Assembly: GCA_016292145.1 (NCBI GenBank)
Contig: JAEFBA010000001.1
Coordinates: forward strand, 32,653-96,652
Direction of reading: 5' to 3'
From: Saccharofermentans sp.
Lineage (GTDB): Bacteria > Bacillota > Clostridia > Saccharofermentanales > Saccharofermentanaceae
Length of the DNA: 64,000 bases
Shown: piece by piece, positions 16,468-23,920 of the stretch
How positions within the stretch are numbered: the stretch's first letter is position 1
Layout of the letters: the number at the start of each line of letters is the position of its first letter
The notes under the pieces: generated by a model
Seen by the model: the letters and a program-made list of their open reading frames with translations, nothing else
Database searches by the model: none
What the model was told of the DNA's origin: nothing
Position numbers and translations under genes: made by a program

Positions 16468-17337
16468 TCAAACCTCTTTATGTCTCTTTGCCTGTGCCTC
16501 GAAAAGCACGACACCTGCTGCAACAGCAGCATTTAAGCTGTTTACGTGCCCTGACATCGGAATCGATACCGTAAAGTCACAGCATTTCCTTACGCCGTCT
16601 CTCATTCCGTCGCCTTCGCTGCCTATGACCACTACAAGATTACCTGAATAATCCGCATCGTGGTACTCATAATCAGCATTCATATCCGTACCGCAGACCC
16701 AGAAGTTTTCCTTCTCCTTAAGTCTCGTAAGTGTCTGAGCAAGATTCGTTACCCTTGCTACAGGAACATACTCGATAGCGCCTGCAGAAGCCTTGGCTAC
16801 CATCGAATCCAGAGTAACGGAACGCCTCTCCGGAATGATGACACCGTCAACGCCGCAGCAGTCTGAGATCCTTAAGATAGAACCCAGATTATAGGCATCC
16901 TTGATCTCATCTAATGCAACGAGCAAGGCAGGTCTGCCCTCGTCCCTGCACTTACCGATTATCTCATCAAGATCGGCATATTTATGAGGTGCAACTGAGG
17001 CAATAACGCCCTGGTGATTGTGAGTAGCACTCATCTTATCAAGGATCTGTCTTGTTGCCCTTGTAACGATGATCCCGCGCTTATTTGCTTCGTCTAAGAT
17101 CCTGATAAGGCCGTGGTCCAAAGGCTTGTCGCCATCAGGCTTTAAGATCCATATCTTATTGAAATCTCTTCCTGCGGCAAGCGCTTCAGTTACGGCATTT
17201 CTGCCTTCCAGCTTATCCGTGGCACCTGCGTCTGCAAATGCGTTATCCTCACGGTCACGCTTGAATTCGGGCCTTGCCTGTTTTGCAGGTCTGCCGGGCT
17301 TTCTGTCCTGATTAAAACGTCTCTTACCTTTGTCCAA
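16468..17337 (-). CDS. rlmB: 23S rRNA (guanosine-2'-O-) methyltransferase
   Basis: A 289-residue SPOUT enzyme of the TrmH/RlmB group that methylates the ribose of G2251 (E. coli numbering) in the peptidyl-transferase loop. An extra basic N-terminal tail (about 40 residues) precedes the substrate-binding domain (EGRNAVTEAL). The knotted SAM-binding domain shows NLGSILRISDCCGVDGVI, GSEGDGM and SIPMSGHVNSLNAAVAAGV. The start is TTG at 17337, with AAGGAA overlapping the mrnC stop region, so the genes are coupled. The cysS-mrnC-rlmB order is a standard Firmicutes cluster. Confidence 0.93.
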   Translation of the reverse strand: MDKGKRRFNQDRKPGRPAKQARPEFKRDREDNAFADAGATDKLEGRNAVTEALAAGRDFNKIWILKPDGDKPLDHGLIRILDEANKRGIIVTRATRQILDKMSATHNHQGVIASVAPHKYADLDEIIGKCRDEGRPALLVALDEIKDAYNLGSILRISDCCGVDGVIIPERRSVTLDSMVAKASAGAIEYVPVARVTNLAQTLTRLKEKENFWVCGTDMNADYEYHDADYSGNLVVVIGSEGDGMRDGVRKCCDFTVSIPMSGHVNSLNAAVAAGVVLFEAQAKRHKEV

Positions 17338-17340
17338 AGC

Positions 17341-17784
17341 TTATTCCTTCTTTTCTTCTGTTTCTGCCGGAGGAGTCTTTTTAATAACGCCGTCGCAGAT
17401 GTCAAAACTCTTGTAGATCAGATATTCCATCCTGGGCTCTTCGTTGTTGAGGAAGAGATATCCCAAAAGGGCTTCAAATCCTGTTGCGTACATGTAATCA
17501 GCATGATTCGCATTTTTCGAGACCGCGTGAGGATTGGAATTCTTACCTCTTCTGAAATAATCAGTCTCCTTCTCCGTCAGCTCGTCCTGCAAAATCCTTA
17601 TGCTGTTTGCCTGCGCTTCGGCAGACACATAGCGCACCGTGTTGTTATGCATCTTGTTATTGCTCCCGGCTCCGAGCGAAGCTGATTTGCAGCGGGCATA
17701 GAGCTCGTATATCGAATCTCCGATATAGGCCAATACCAGAGGCGATACTTCGCGAAGATCCTGTGCAATAAACGGTTTGATCAT
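17341..17784 (-). CDS. mrnC: Mini-ribonuclease III
   Basis: A 147-residue protein consisting of an RNase III catalytic domain without a double-stranded-RNA-binding domain, as in MrnC, which trims the ends of 23S rRNA precursor. The signature LAYIGDSIYELYAR (about residues 18-31) carries the catalytic Asp, and YMYATGFEALLGYLFLN (about 100-116) the second acidic site. The Lys-rich C-terminus is short. ATG at 17784 overlaps the cysS stop as TGATG. Confidence 0.95.
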   Translation of the reverse strand: MIKPFIAQDLREVSPLVLAYIGDSIYELYARCKSASLGAGSNNKMHNNTVRYVSAEAQANSIRILQDELTEKETDYFRRGKNSNPHAVSKNANHADYMYATGFEALLGYLFLNNEEPRMEYLIYKSFDICDGVIKKTPPAETEEKKE

Positions 17785-19193
17785 CAGTTAGCCTTCTCGA
17801 TCTTAAAGCCGCCGGGTACGTCCTTAACGGTGTAACCCTTTGACTGGATCTCGTCTCTGATCTGATCAGCCAGAGCGTAATCCTTAGCCTTCTTTGCTTC
17901 AGCTCTCTTATTGGCAAGTTCTGTGATCTCTTCAGGGATTGCATCCTCAAGATCCAAAAGGATTCCGAGAACACCTGTGAGTTCTAAGATCTTATCTCTT
18001 GCGGCCGTGAGCGTTGCTGCTGATACCTTTGCCTCCTGAGCGCTCGTATTTGTCTGGCGGACAAGATTGAAGATATCGGTAATTGCATCGGCACTGTTCA
18101 AGTCATCATCCATGTGAGCGATGAAGCTGTCGCCTGCTGCCTTGATGGCGTCCTCCAGGACCTTATCTGCTTCAGGATCGCCGGCAAGATCGCCGTTGCC
18201 AAGAACGAAGTTAGCATTTCTTACGCAGTTGGAGATCCTTCCGAGGCTCGTCTGTGCAGCTGCAAGAAGCTCATCGGAGAAATTGATGGGGCTTCTGTAG
18301 TGGCCGAGCAGGATGAAGAATCTGATTACGTTGTAAGGATACTTCTTAACGATATCCCTGATCGTGAAGAAGTTGCCCAAAGACTTGCTCATCTTCTCGC
18401 CGTCGATATTGACGAAAGCGTTGTGGACAAAATAGTTGCAGAATGCGCAGCCGTTTGCAGCCTCACTCTGGGCGATCTCATTCTCGTGGTGCGGGAAGAT
18501 AAGATCCTGTCCGCCGCCGTGGATATCGATCGTATCACCAAGATACTGCTTGATCATGGCAGAGCACTCGATGTGCCAGCCCGGTCTGCCTTCGCCCCAG
18601 GGTGATCCCCATGAAGGCTCGCCTTCTTTCTTGAACTTCCAGACAGCGAAATCGCCGGGATTCTTCTTGCCTTCGTAAGATGCCTTGCGCTCACCGCCGC
18701 CTGCCTCAAGCTCATCGAGCTTATAGTGTGAGAGCTTGCCGTAATCAGCCTTCTTGGAAACGTCATAGTAAACGCCGTCACCTTCGATGATGTAGGTGTA
18801 GCCGTTCGCTTCCATAGCCTTGATGAGACCTATTATGGCCTTCATAGACTGGGTTGCTCTGGGCTGGTATGTCTGACGCTTGATGTTAAGGCCGTCTGCG
18901 TCAACATAGTATTCCTTGATGAAGCGGTCAGCGAGCTGCTCTACTGTGATGCCTTCCTCGTTGGCGCGCTTGATCATCTTGTCGTCGATATCGGTAAAGT
19001 TCTGTACGAACGTTACATCATAGCCTCTGTATTCAAGATATCTTGCGAGGGTATCGAAAGTAACAAAAGGTCTGGCATTGCCAAGATGGAAATAGTTATA
19101 GACCGTAGGGCCGCACGCATACATCTTGACCTTGCCTTCTTCAATAGGCTTGAAATCTTCCTTGTATCTTGTGAGTGTGTTGTAAAGCTTCAT
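17784..19193 (-). CDS. cysS: Cysteinyl-tRNA synthetase
   Basis: A 469-residue class I synthetase. HLGNARPFV (HIGH motif, near residue 36), the zinc-binding Cys at 27 (YACGPTVYN), WHIECSAMI and [18 protein letters not shown], and KMSKSLGN (KMSKS) are all intact, followed by the DALR/anticodon region. It charges tRNA-Cys in the cytoplasm. ATG at 19193 follows AAGGAG. No T-box consensus is present upstream, but the 180-nt leader contains a micro-ORF and a terminator-like hairpin, so control by attenuation is possible. Confidence 0.97.
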   Translation of the reverse strand: MKLYNTLTRYKEDFKPIEEGKVKMYACGPTVYNYFHLGNARPFVTFDTLARYLEYRGYDVTFVQNFTDIDDKMIKRANEEGITVEQLADRFIKEYYVDADGLNIKRQTYQPRATQSMKAIIGLIKAMEANGYTYIIEGDGVYYDVSKKADYGKLSHYKLDELEAGGGERKASYEGKKNPGDFAVWKFKKEGEPSWGSPWGEGRPGWHIECSAMIKQYLGDTIDIHGGGQDLIFPHHENEIAQSEAANGCAFCNYFVHNAFVNIDGEKMSKSLGNFFTIRDIVKKYPYNVIRFFILLGHYRSPINFSDELLAAAQTSLGRISNCVRNANFVLGNGDLAGDPEADKVLEDAIKAAGDSFIAHMDDDLNSADAITDIFNLVRQTNTSAQEAKVSAATLTAARDKILELTGVLGILLDLEDAIPEEITELANKRAEAKKAKDYALADQIRDEIQSKGYTVKDVPGGFKIEKAN

Positions 19194-19243
19194 ATATAAA
19201 TTCTCCTTTTCGTGTTAAATCATTAAGCCGGTCAGTTCATGAT

Positions 19244-19363
19244 TCAACATCGGCAGGATCTGAGATTTATCAATTTCAGGTATAAAAAAACAGCACCAGC
19301 CACATTATCAGAGGCCGGGCCGGAAGATGCGTAATCATATGCACCAATATATTGTTCCATCAT
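19244..19363 (-). CDS. 39-codon micro-ORF in the cysS leader, ending in Cys codons
   Basis: An AAGGAG site lies 3 nt before the first of two in-frame ATG codons. The frame reads MMEQYIGAYDYAS near its start and ends RSCRC, with two Cys codons among the last three, 50 nt before cysS. A terminator hairpin sits inside the frame (codons 14-26). The Cys codons follow the hairpin, so this is not the usual order for ribosome-controlled attenuation. I know of no related protein; it could be a leader peptide, a small real protein or chance. Confidence 0.45.
   Translation of the reverse strand: MMEQYIGAYDYASSGPASDNVAGAVFLYLKLINLRSCRC
19284..19322 (-). terminator. Terminator-like hairpin within the cysS leader
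   Basis: A GC-rich stem (CCGGCC paired with GGCTGG, extended by GGC/GCT around one bulged T) is followed on the minus strand by seven Ts. It lies 90 nt upstream of the cysS ATG and would stop transcripts before cysS unless controlled. Confidence 0.6.
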
Positions 19364-19372
19364 ATTCTCCTT

Positions 19373-19540
19373 AAAAACCCCCGAAGCATAGCGGACTCTG
19401 ATTGACACCCGGAAATCCAGGGCGGTGCTCAGGTATCAGATCTCAATAGTCCAACTTACAAGGCTTTACATCAAAAAGACAGGCCCAAGCTCCTTATTAC
19501 GTCATGTAGGTCCAATTTAGAGGCCACCATGTTCGAGTTA
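19373..19540 (-). ncRNA. Structured RNA candidate (6S-like?) between purB and cysS
   Basis: A transcript of about 168 nt is framed by a 17-bp-spacer promoter and a terminator. Its ends pair in a long closing stem: 19519-19530 with 19388-19399 (11 of 12 pairs, counting G-U) and 19532-19537 with 19380-19385, followed by TTTTT. Further in, TTGGAC (19510-19515) pairs with GTGTCAA. A long closing stem around an open middle, its length, and an independent promoter resemble 6S RNA, the RNA polymerase regulator. I could not match a signature sequence, so the 6S name is a guess while the RNA itself is better supported. Confidence 0.5.
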
Positions 19541-19545
19541 TCTAT

Positions 19546-19574
19546 ATTTTAATATAAAAAGCGGGATATGCCAA
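19546..19574 (-). promoter_or_regulatory. Promoter of the ncRNA candidate
   Basis: -35 TTGGCA (19569-19574), an exact 17-bp spacer and -10 TAAAAT (19546-19551). It overlaps the purB terminator arm. Confidence 0.75.
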
Positions 19575-19604
19575 ACTGCGATCACGCCAGCCGGAATATC
19601 CCGC
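19556..19604 (-). terminator. purB terminator
   Basis: A perfect 9-bp stem (GCGGGATAT / ATATCCCGC) with a 26-nt loop is followed by TTTTTATATT on the minus strand. Confidence 0.8.
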
Positions 19605-19636
19605 ATAAGTTACTGTTTGTTGCGCTTACTTGTCTC

Positions 19637-21079
19637 TTATACTTTCAGCTCTACTTCACTTACCTCAAGGTCATCCTTGTGCGCTTCGATCAACGGTCTG
19701 ACACACTCTGTAAGGAATGCGTCGACCTGCTCGGGACATCGTCCGATGTAAAGCTTGGGATCCCTGAGCTTCAAGAGTTCATCCATTGTCATGCCGAACT
19801 TCGGGTCAGCTGCGATCCTCTCGAGAAGATCATTGGGCTTGCCTTCATTCTTAACAACAGAACCCGCCTGCATGGAGAGCTGACGGATCTCCTCGTGGAG
19901 TTCCTGACGGTTTCCGCCCTTCTTCGTAGCTTCCATCATGATGTTCTCTGTCATCATGAAAGGCAGCTCATCATTAATGTGCTTCTCGATCATCTTGGGA
20001 TATACGACAAGACCGGAAACAACATTTGTATAGATGCCGAGGATAGCGTCAACTGCGAGGAATGCCTCAGGTACTGAGATCCTCTTATTTGCAGAGTCAT
20101 CCAATGTTCTCTCGAACCACTGCTCTGAAGATGTCATTGCAGGATTAAGAACATCAGCGATCACATATCTTGAAAGAGATGCGATTCTCTCTGATCTCAT
20201 AGGATTTCTCTTATAAGCCATTGCGGAAGATCCGATCTGGTTCTTCTCGAAAGGCTCTTCGATCTCCTTTAAGTGCTGGAGAAGTCTGATATCGTTAGAG
20301 AACTTGTGAGCGCTCTGTGCGATGGCAGCAAGTGCAGAAAGGACAGTGTAATCGATCTTTCTGGAATATGTCTGGCCGGATACATAGTAGGACTGCTCAA
20401 AGCCCATCTTCTCGCAGATCTTCTTGTCGAGTGCAACGCACTTTTCGTGGTCACCGTCGAAAAGATCATAGAAAGAAGCCTGTGTGCCTGTAGTACCCTT
20501 GCAGCCGAGGAGCTTCAGCGAAGCTATAGCATTTTCTACTGTCTCAAGATCGAAAACAAGATCCTGGAGCCAGAGTGTTGCCCTCTTGCCTACCGTTACG
20601 AGCTGTGCAGGCTGGAAATGGGTAAATCCCAATGTCGGCATAGCCTTGTATTCGTCAGCAAAATCAGCAAGCTTTGCGATAACAACTACAAGTCTCTTCT
20701 TAATGAGCTCTAAAGCTTCTCTCATTATGATGATGTCTGTGTTGTCACCTACATAGCAGGATGTAGCGCCAAGGTGAATGATACGGTCAGCACCGGAACC
20801 TGCGACCTGCTTGCCGTATGAATGAACATGAGCCATTACGTCATGACGGCGGATCTTCTCTTCGGCTGCGGCATCTTCGTAATCGATGTCATCCTTGTGA
20901 GCCTTAAGATCAGCGATCTGCTCATCAGTAATATCAAGACCTAATTCCTTCTCAGCTTCAGCCAATGCAATCCAGAGAAGTCTCCATGTACGGAACTTCT
21001 TATCAGGCGAGAAGATGTACTGCATCTCGCGGCTGGCATAGCGGGAGTTTAAAGGGCTCTCGTATGTATCTTTGCTCAT
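19637..21079 (-). CDS. purB: Adenylosuccinate lyase
   Basis: A 480-residue fumarase/aspartase-superfamily enzyme. It makes AICAR from SAICAR and AMP from adenylosuccinate in purine synthesis. The superfamily signature GSSAMAYKRNPMRSERI (catalytic flexible loop) is intact, as are HDVMAHVHSYG and THFQPAQLVTVGKRA. ATG at 21079 lies two nt after the stop of the upstream aminotransferase, so the genes form an operon. No other pur gene is nearby. Confidence 0.96.
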   Translation of the reverse strand: MSKDTYESPLNSRYASREMQYIFSPDKKFRTWRLLWIALAEAEKELGLDITDEQIADLKAHKDDIDYEDAAAEEKIRRHDVMAHVHSYGKQVAGSGADRIIHLGATSCYVGDNTDIIIMREALELIKKRLVVVIAKLADFADEYKAMPTLGFTHFQPAQLVTVGKRATLWLQDLVFDLETVENAIASLKLLGCKGTTGTQASFYDLFDGDHEKCVALDKKICEKMGFEQSYYVSGQTYSRKIDYTVLSALAAIAQSAHKFSNDIRLLQHLKEIEEPFEKNQIGSSAMAYKRNPMRSERIASLSRYVIADVLNPAMTSSEQWFERTLDDSANKRISVPEAFLAVDAILGIYTNVVSGLVVYPKMIEKHINDELPFMMTENIMMEATKKGGNRQELHEEIRQLSMQAGSVVKNEGKPNDLLERIAADPKFGMTMDELLKLRDPKLYIGRCPEQVDAFLTECVRPLIEAHKDDLEVSEVELKV

Positions 21080-21081
21080 TA

Positions 21082-22368
21082 TTAAAGATCCTCCAACAAT
21101 TTATCAACTGCTGTGATTTTAGCACAGATCGTGAGGATTCTGACGGCCTTCTCGATATCTTCGATTCCGGGGAATGAAGGAGCAAGTCTGATATTCGAAT
21201 CAGAAGGATCCTTGCCGTAAGGATAGCTTGCGCCTGCAGGAGTAAGAGCTACGCCTGCTTCCTTGCACATTGCAACGACCTTTGTTGCAGTTCCGGGCAT
21301 AGCGTAGAAGCTTACGAAATAACCGCCCTTAGGGTTTGTCCAGTGCCAGAGATCGTCAAAACCGAGCTCTTCTTCAAGAACGTTCTTGCAAGCTTCGAAC
21401 TTCGGACGGAGGATTGCCGCATGCTTCATCATGTGAGCATAAACAGACTCGCTGTCAGGAAGGAATCTTGCATGAGCTAACTGGTTGACTTTATTCGTGC
21501 AGATAGCCTGTGCATTCAAATACTTCTTTGCCCAAGTCATGTTGTCCTTATTCGCAGCAAAGCATGAGATACCGCCGCCTGCGAAAGTGATCTTGGATGA
21601 TGAAGCGAACTCATATACCCTGTTGGCATGTCCATAGCTCTCGCAAAGTGAGAGCATGTCAGGGAGCCTGCCCCATGTGCTTCTGTCCTCATAGAGGTGG
21701 TGGCATACATAAGCGTTATCCCAGAAGATCCTGAAGTCAGGTGCTGCTGTCTCCATTTTCGCGAGCCTCTCGCAAACTTCTGCTGAATAAACAACGCCGT
21801 CCGGATTGCTGTAGCAAGGAACACACCAGATACCCTTAACGTTCTCATCCTTAACGAGTTCTTCAACAACGTCCATGTCAGGGCCGTTCTCAGTCATGGG
21901 AACAGCGATGAGCTCAAAGCCCATTGTCTCTGTAACTCTGAAGTGTCTGTCATATCCGGGTGCCGGGCAGAGCCACTTTCTTCCCTCTACCTGTGACCAG
22001 GGCTTGGGAGAATCAACTTCACCGAAGACCATAGAACGCATAATCGCATCATACATCTGGTTCAAAGATGAGGAATTACCCATGAAGATATTATCTTTAT
22101 CTGTTCCGAGGAGCTCAGCGAAAACGGCTCTGATCTCTTCGATGCCGGGAGCGATACCGTAGTTCCTGGTATCTTCGTTCTTGGCAGTCTTGAAACCGTC
22201 CTTGAGCGTGTCATATATATCGTTGGAAAGGTCAAGCTGTACAGGAGACGGCTTGCCGCGGGTCATATCGAGCGTAAGATTCAGTGCCTTGCACTTCTCA
22301 TAGCGTTCGTTCAGCTCTTCCCTGACTTTGAGGAGCTCTTCTTTTGTCATCTCACGGTAACCCTTCAT
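21082..22368 (-). CDS. PLP-dependent class I aminotransferase (Asp-aminotransferase-like, PF12897 type)
   Basis: A 428-residue enzyme starting MKGYREMTKEELLK. The sequence LDMTRGKPSPVQLDLS near the start marks a distinct group of bacterial aspartate-aminotransferase-like enzymes. PLP-binding landmarks are GNSSSLNQM, IWDNAYVCHHL and the Schiff-base Lys in FASSSKITFAGGG; RLAPSFP near the end carries the carboxylate-binding Arg. The ATG at 22368 has GGAAGG upstream; longer frames up to 22452 would lie inside the promoter and are rejected. Paired with purB, which needs aspartate two steps earlier, so an aspartate-making role would make sense; this is inference. Confidence 0.85.
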   Translation of the reverse strand: MKGYREMTKEELLKVREELNERYEKCKALNLTLDMTRGKPSPVQLDLSNDIYDTLKDGFKTAKNEDTRNYGIAPGIEEIRAVFAELLGTDKDNIFMGNSSSLNQMYDAIMRSMVFGEVDSPKPWSQVEGRKWLCPAPGYDRHFRVTETMGFELIAVPMTENGPDMDVVEELVKDENVKGIWCVPCYSNPDGVVYSAEVCERLAKMETAAPDFRIFWDNAYVCHHLYEDRSTWGRLPDMLSLCESYGHANRVYEFASSSKITFAGGGISCFAANKDNMTWAKKYLNAQAICTNKVNQLAHARFLPDSESVYAHMMKHAAILRPKFEACKNVLEEELGFDDLWHWTNPKGGYFVSFYAMPGTATKVVAMCKEAGVALTPAGASYPYGKDPSDSNIRLAPSFPGIEDIEKAVRILTICAKITAVDKLLEDL

Positions 22369-22451
22369 GATAGCCAACCTTCCTAAAAATGAAATTTTTG
22401 ATTTGTAATCTTGCATTTTCGGCATGGGCCACCCTGCCCAAAGCCTCAACA

Positions 22452-22479
22452 ATTATAGTTTATTAGGAAATTAAAGCAA
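22452..22479 (-). promoter_or_regulatory. Promoter of the aminotransferase-purB operon
   Basis: -35 TTGCTT (22474-22479), a 16-bp spacer and -10 TATAAT (22452-22457). The leader of about 78 nt shows no recognised riboswitch. Confidence 0.7.
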
Positions 22480-22551
22480 TAAACAAAAATCGAAAAATGG
22501 CATTTCTTCTTCTCGAAAATGCATTTTTAGACAAATTCGGCACGTTGCACA

Positions 22552-22572
22552 ACCAGGATCTTAAGTCCTGGT
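22552..22572. other. 7-bp hairpin ACCAGGA / TCCTGGT
   Basis: A perfect short stem with a 7-nt loop lies between the membrane-protein gene stop and the next promoter. No run of T follows on either strand, so it is at best a weak terminator. Confidence 0.35.
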
Positions 22573-22627
22573 GGTTATTTGGATGAAAATCAGGGGCAGA
22601 AACCCACCAATTCCCTATGGTTATCTG

Positions 22628-23389
22628 TCATTTCACCTCATACTCGGCGTCGACATAAACCACATAGCCGTCATAAGATTGGCAAACGATCTTTACCGGC
22701 TCAGACGGATCATCCAGCCTGTACGCCTTACGGATCTCGACCGAACAGCCTGGCTTAACTGCCTCTATCTCATAATCGATGCCGGAATCTTCTATGTTTG
22801 TGTCATATATCTCTTGGCCGTTCTGGGATACTTCGTCATAGACCGTCGACAGATATGTGATGTCGCTGCCGGTGCCGTTATAAAACTCATAAACAACAAG
22901 CGCCGCAGGCTGTCCGTCGGTATCGGTAACCGGAGTCACCTCTTTGACTCCGACCTTTACGCTGTTTTTACGCACATTATCGGAAATGATATTTCCAATT
23001 ACTATTCCCGCAACAACAAGCGCGCAGATCCAGCTTAAGACCAGCCATAAGATGCCTTTTTTGCGTGTCTTCTTATTCTTTATGGCTTTGACTGCATACA
23101 CAGATGCCGCGACAGCGAAGTTAAGGTAAACGATCAAAGTCGAGTATATGATCGCGTTAATAAACAAACCATAGGCTACGGCCTGTCCGATATAATCGAT
23201 ACCTGTGCCGCCGGTATAATCAAACGGGTAAAAATCGCAGATAAGGTGGAGTATTCCAAAGACGATCGCAATGAGCGCGAACTTCTTCGCGACCTTCTCA
23301 GGCTTTCTGTAATTACGGAATCTGATCTCTTCAACCACTGTGATAATCACAATGATCAAGGCAAAAACATAAGGCAAAATTACGACCAT
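22628..23389 (-). CDS. Membrane protein with a DUF5067-like C-terminal domain
   Basis: A 253-residue protein with about four transmembrane helices (near residues 2-19, 38-55, 70-100 and 113-133), then an extracytoplasmic domain of about 110 residues (from GVKEVTPVTDTDGQ onward, with VVYEFYNGTGS and KAYRLDD) that resembles DUF5067, a beta-sandwich of unknown function found in lipoproteins of gut Clostridia. ATG at 23389 follows GGAG. The gene is alone between yraN and a hairpin. Its role is unknown. Confidence 0.7.
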   Translation of the reverse strand: MVVILPYVFALIIVIITVVEEIRFRNYRKPEKVAKKFALIAIVFGILHLICDFYPFDYTGGTGIDYIGQAVAYGLFINAIIYSTLIVYLNFAVAASVYAVKAIKNKKTRKKGILWLVLSWICALVVAGIVIGNIISDNVRKNSVKVGVKEVTPVTDTDGQPAALVVYEFYNGTGSDITYLSTVYDEVSQNGQEIYDTNIEDSGIDYEIEAVKPGCSVEIRKAYRLDDPSEPVKIVCQSYDGYVVYVDAEYEVK

Positions 23390-23445
23390 GCTCCACTCCG
23401 TAAATCTTCAGAATTCTTTATTCTTAAAATTATAACATCAGGCGT

Positions 23446-23820
23446 TCAAAACGGCACAAGCTCGGTCCGTTCTATGTTCCCCCTTTTATCGTGTGTGACC
23501 ATGCACACCTCGAAAACAACATTCCTGTCATAAAGGTTGTTTTCCGCAAGATAATACCCTGCAGTCCTCATAACCTTGAGCCTTTTCGCGCCCTTAACAG
23601 ATTCCGCCGAATCGGGATAAGCCCCTTTGTTGAGCCTGGTCCTGACCTCAATGATATGGATGTCTCCGCCCTTTTCCGCAATGATATCGATCTCGCCGAC
23701 ATTATGGACGCTGTAGTTGCGTTTAAGGATCGTAAACCCGTTGTCTTCAAGAAGTTTTACCGCGGATTCTTCGCCTTTGGCTCCGATAAACTGTCTATAT
23801 GTCATTTTTCGTTCTTTCAT
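23446..23820 (-). CDS. YraN family protein (UPF0102, nuclease-like fold)
   Basis: A 124-residue protein with the YraN pattern: GAKGEESAVKLLEDNGF near residues 13-29, GEIDIIAEKGGDIHIIEVRTR around 42-62 (the E-D-E-x-K/R core of PD-(D/E)XK nucleases, here with Arg in place of Lys, as in many relatives), then YYLAENN. The biochemical role is unsettled; a link to DNA processing is suspected from the fold. Start ATG 23820; an in-frame ATG five codons on is an alternative. It is divergent from the GGDEF-EAL gene. Confidence 0.88.
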   Translation of the reverse strand: MKERKMTYRQFIGAKGEESAVKLLEDNGFTILKRNYSVHNVGEIDIIAEKGGDIHIIEVRTRLNKGAYPDSAESVKGAKRLKVMRTAGYYLAENNLYDRNVVFEVCMVTHDKRGNIERTELVPF

Positions 23821-23920
23821 ATTACTCTTTGTCAGTCTAATTTTTTTGATAATTCTTATAATTGTTGTAAAGAATACTTTAGTGCCTTAAAATCAAGGTA
23901 TCAAATGCTAAGGATAGATT

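Noticed and set aside
16442..16532. N-terminal extension of the lipoprotein
   Set aside because: It overlaps rlmB and would place the signal peptide 30 residues inside the protein.
19194..19567. T-box riboswitch for cysS
   Set aside because: The conserved AGGGTGGNACCGCG T-box word is absent on the minus strand, and the structured part ends in its own terminator well before cysS.
22552..22572. Strong intrinsic terminator of the DUF5067-like gene
   Set aside because: The stem is good but no run of T follows on either strand.
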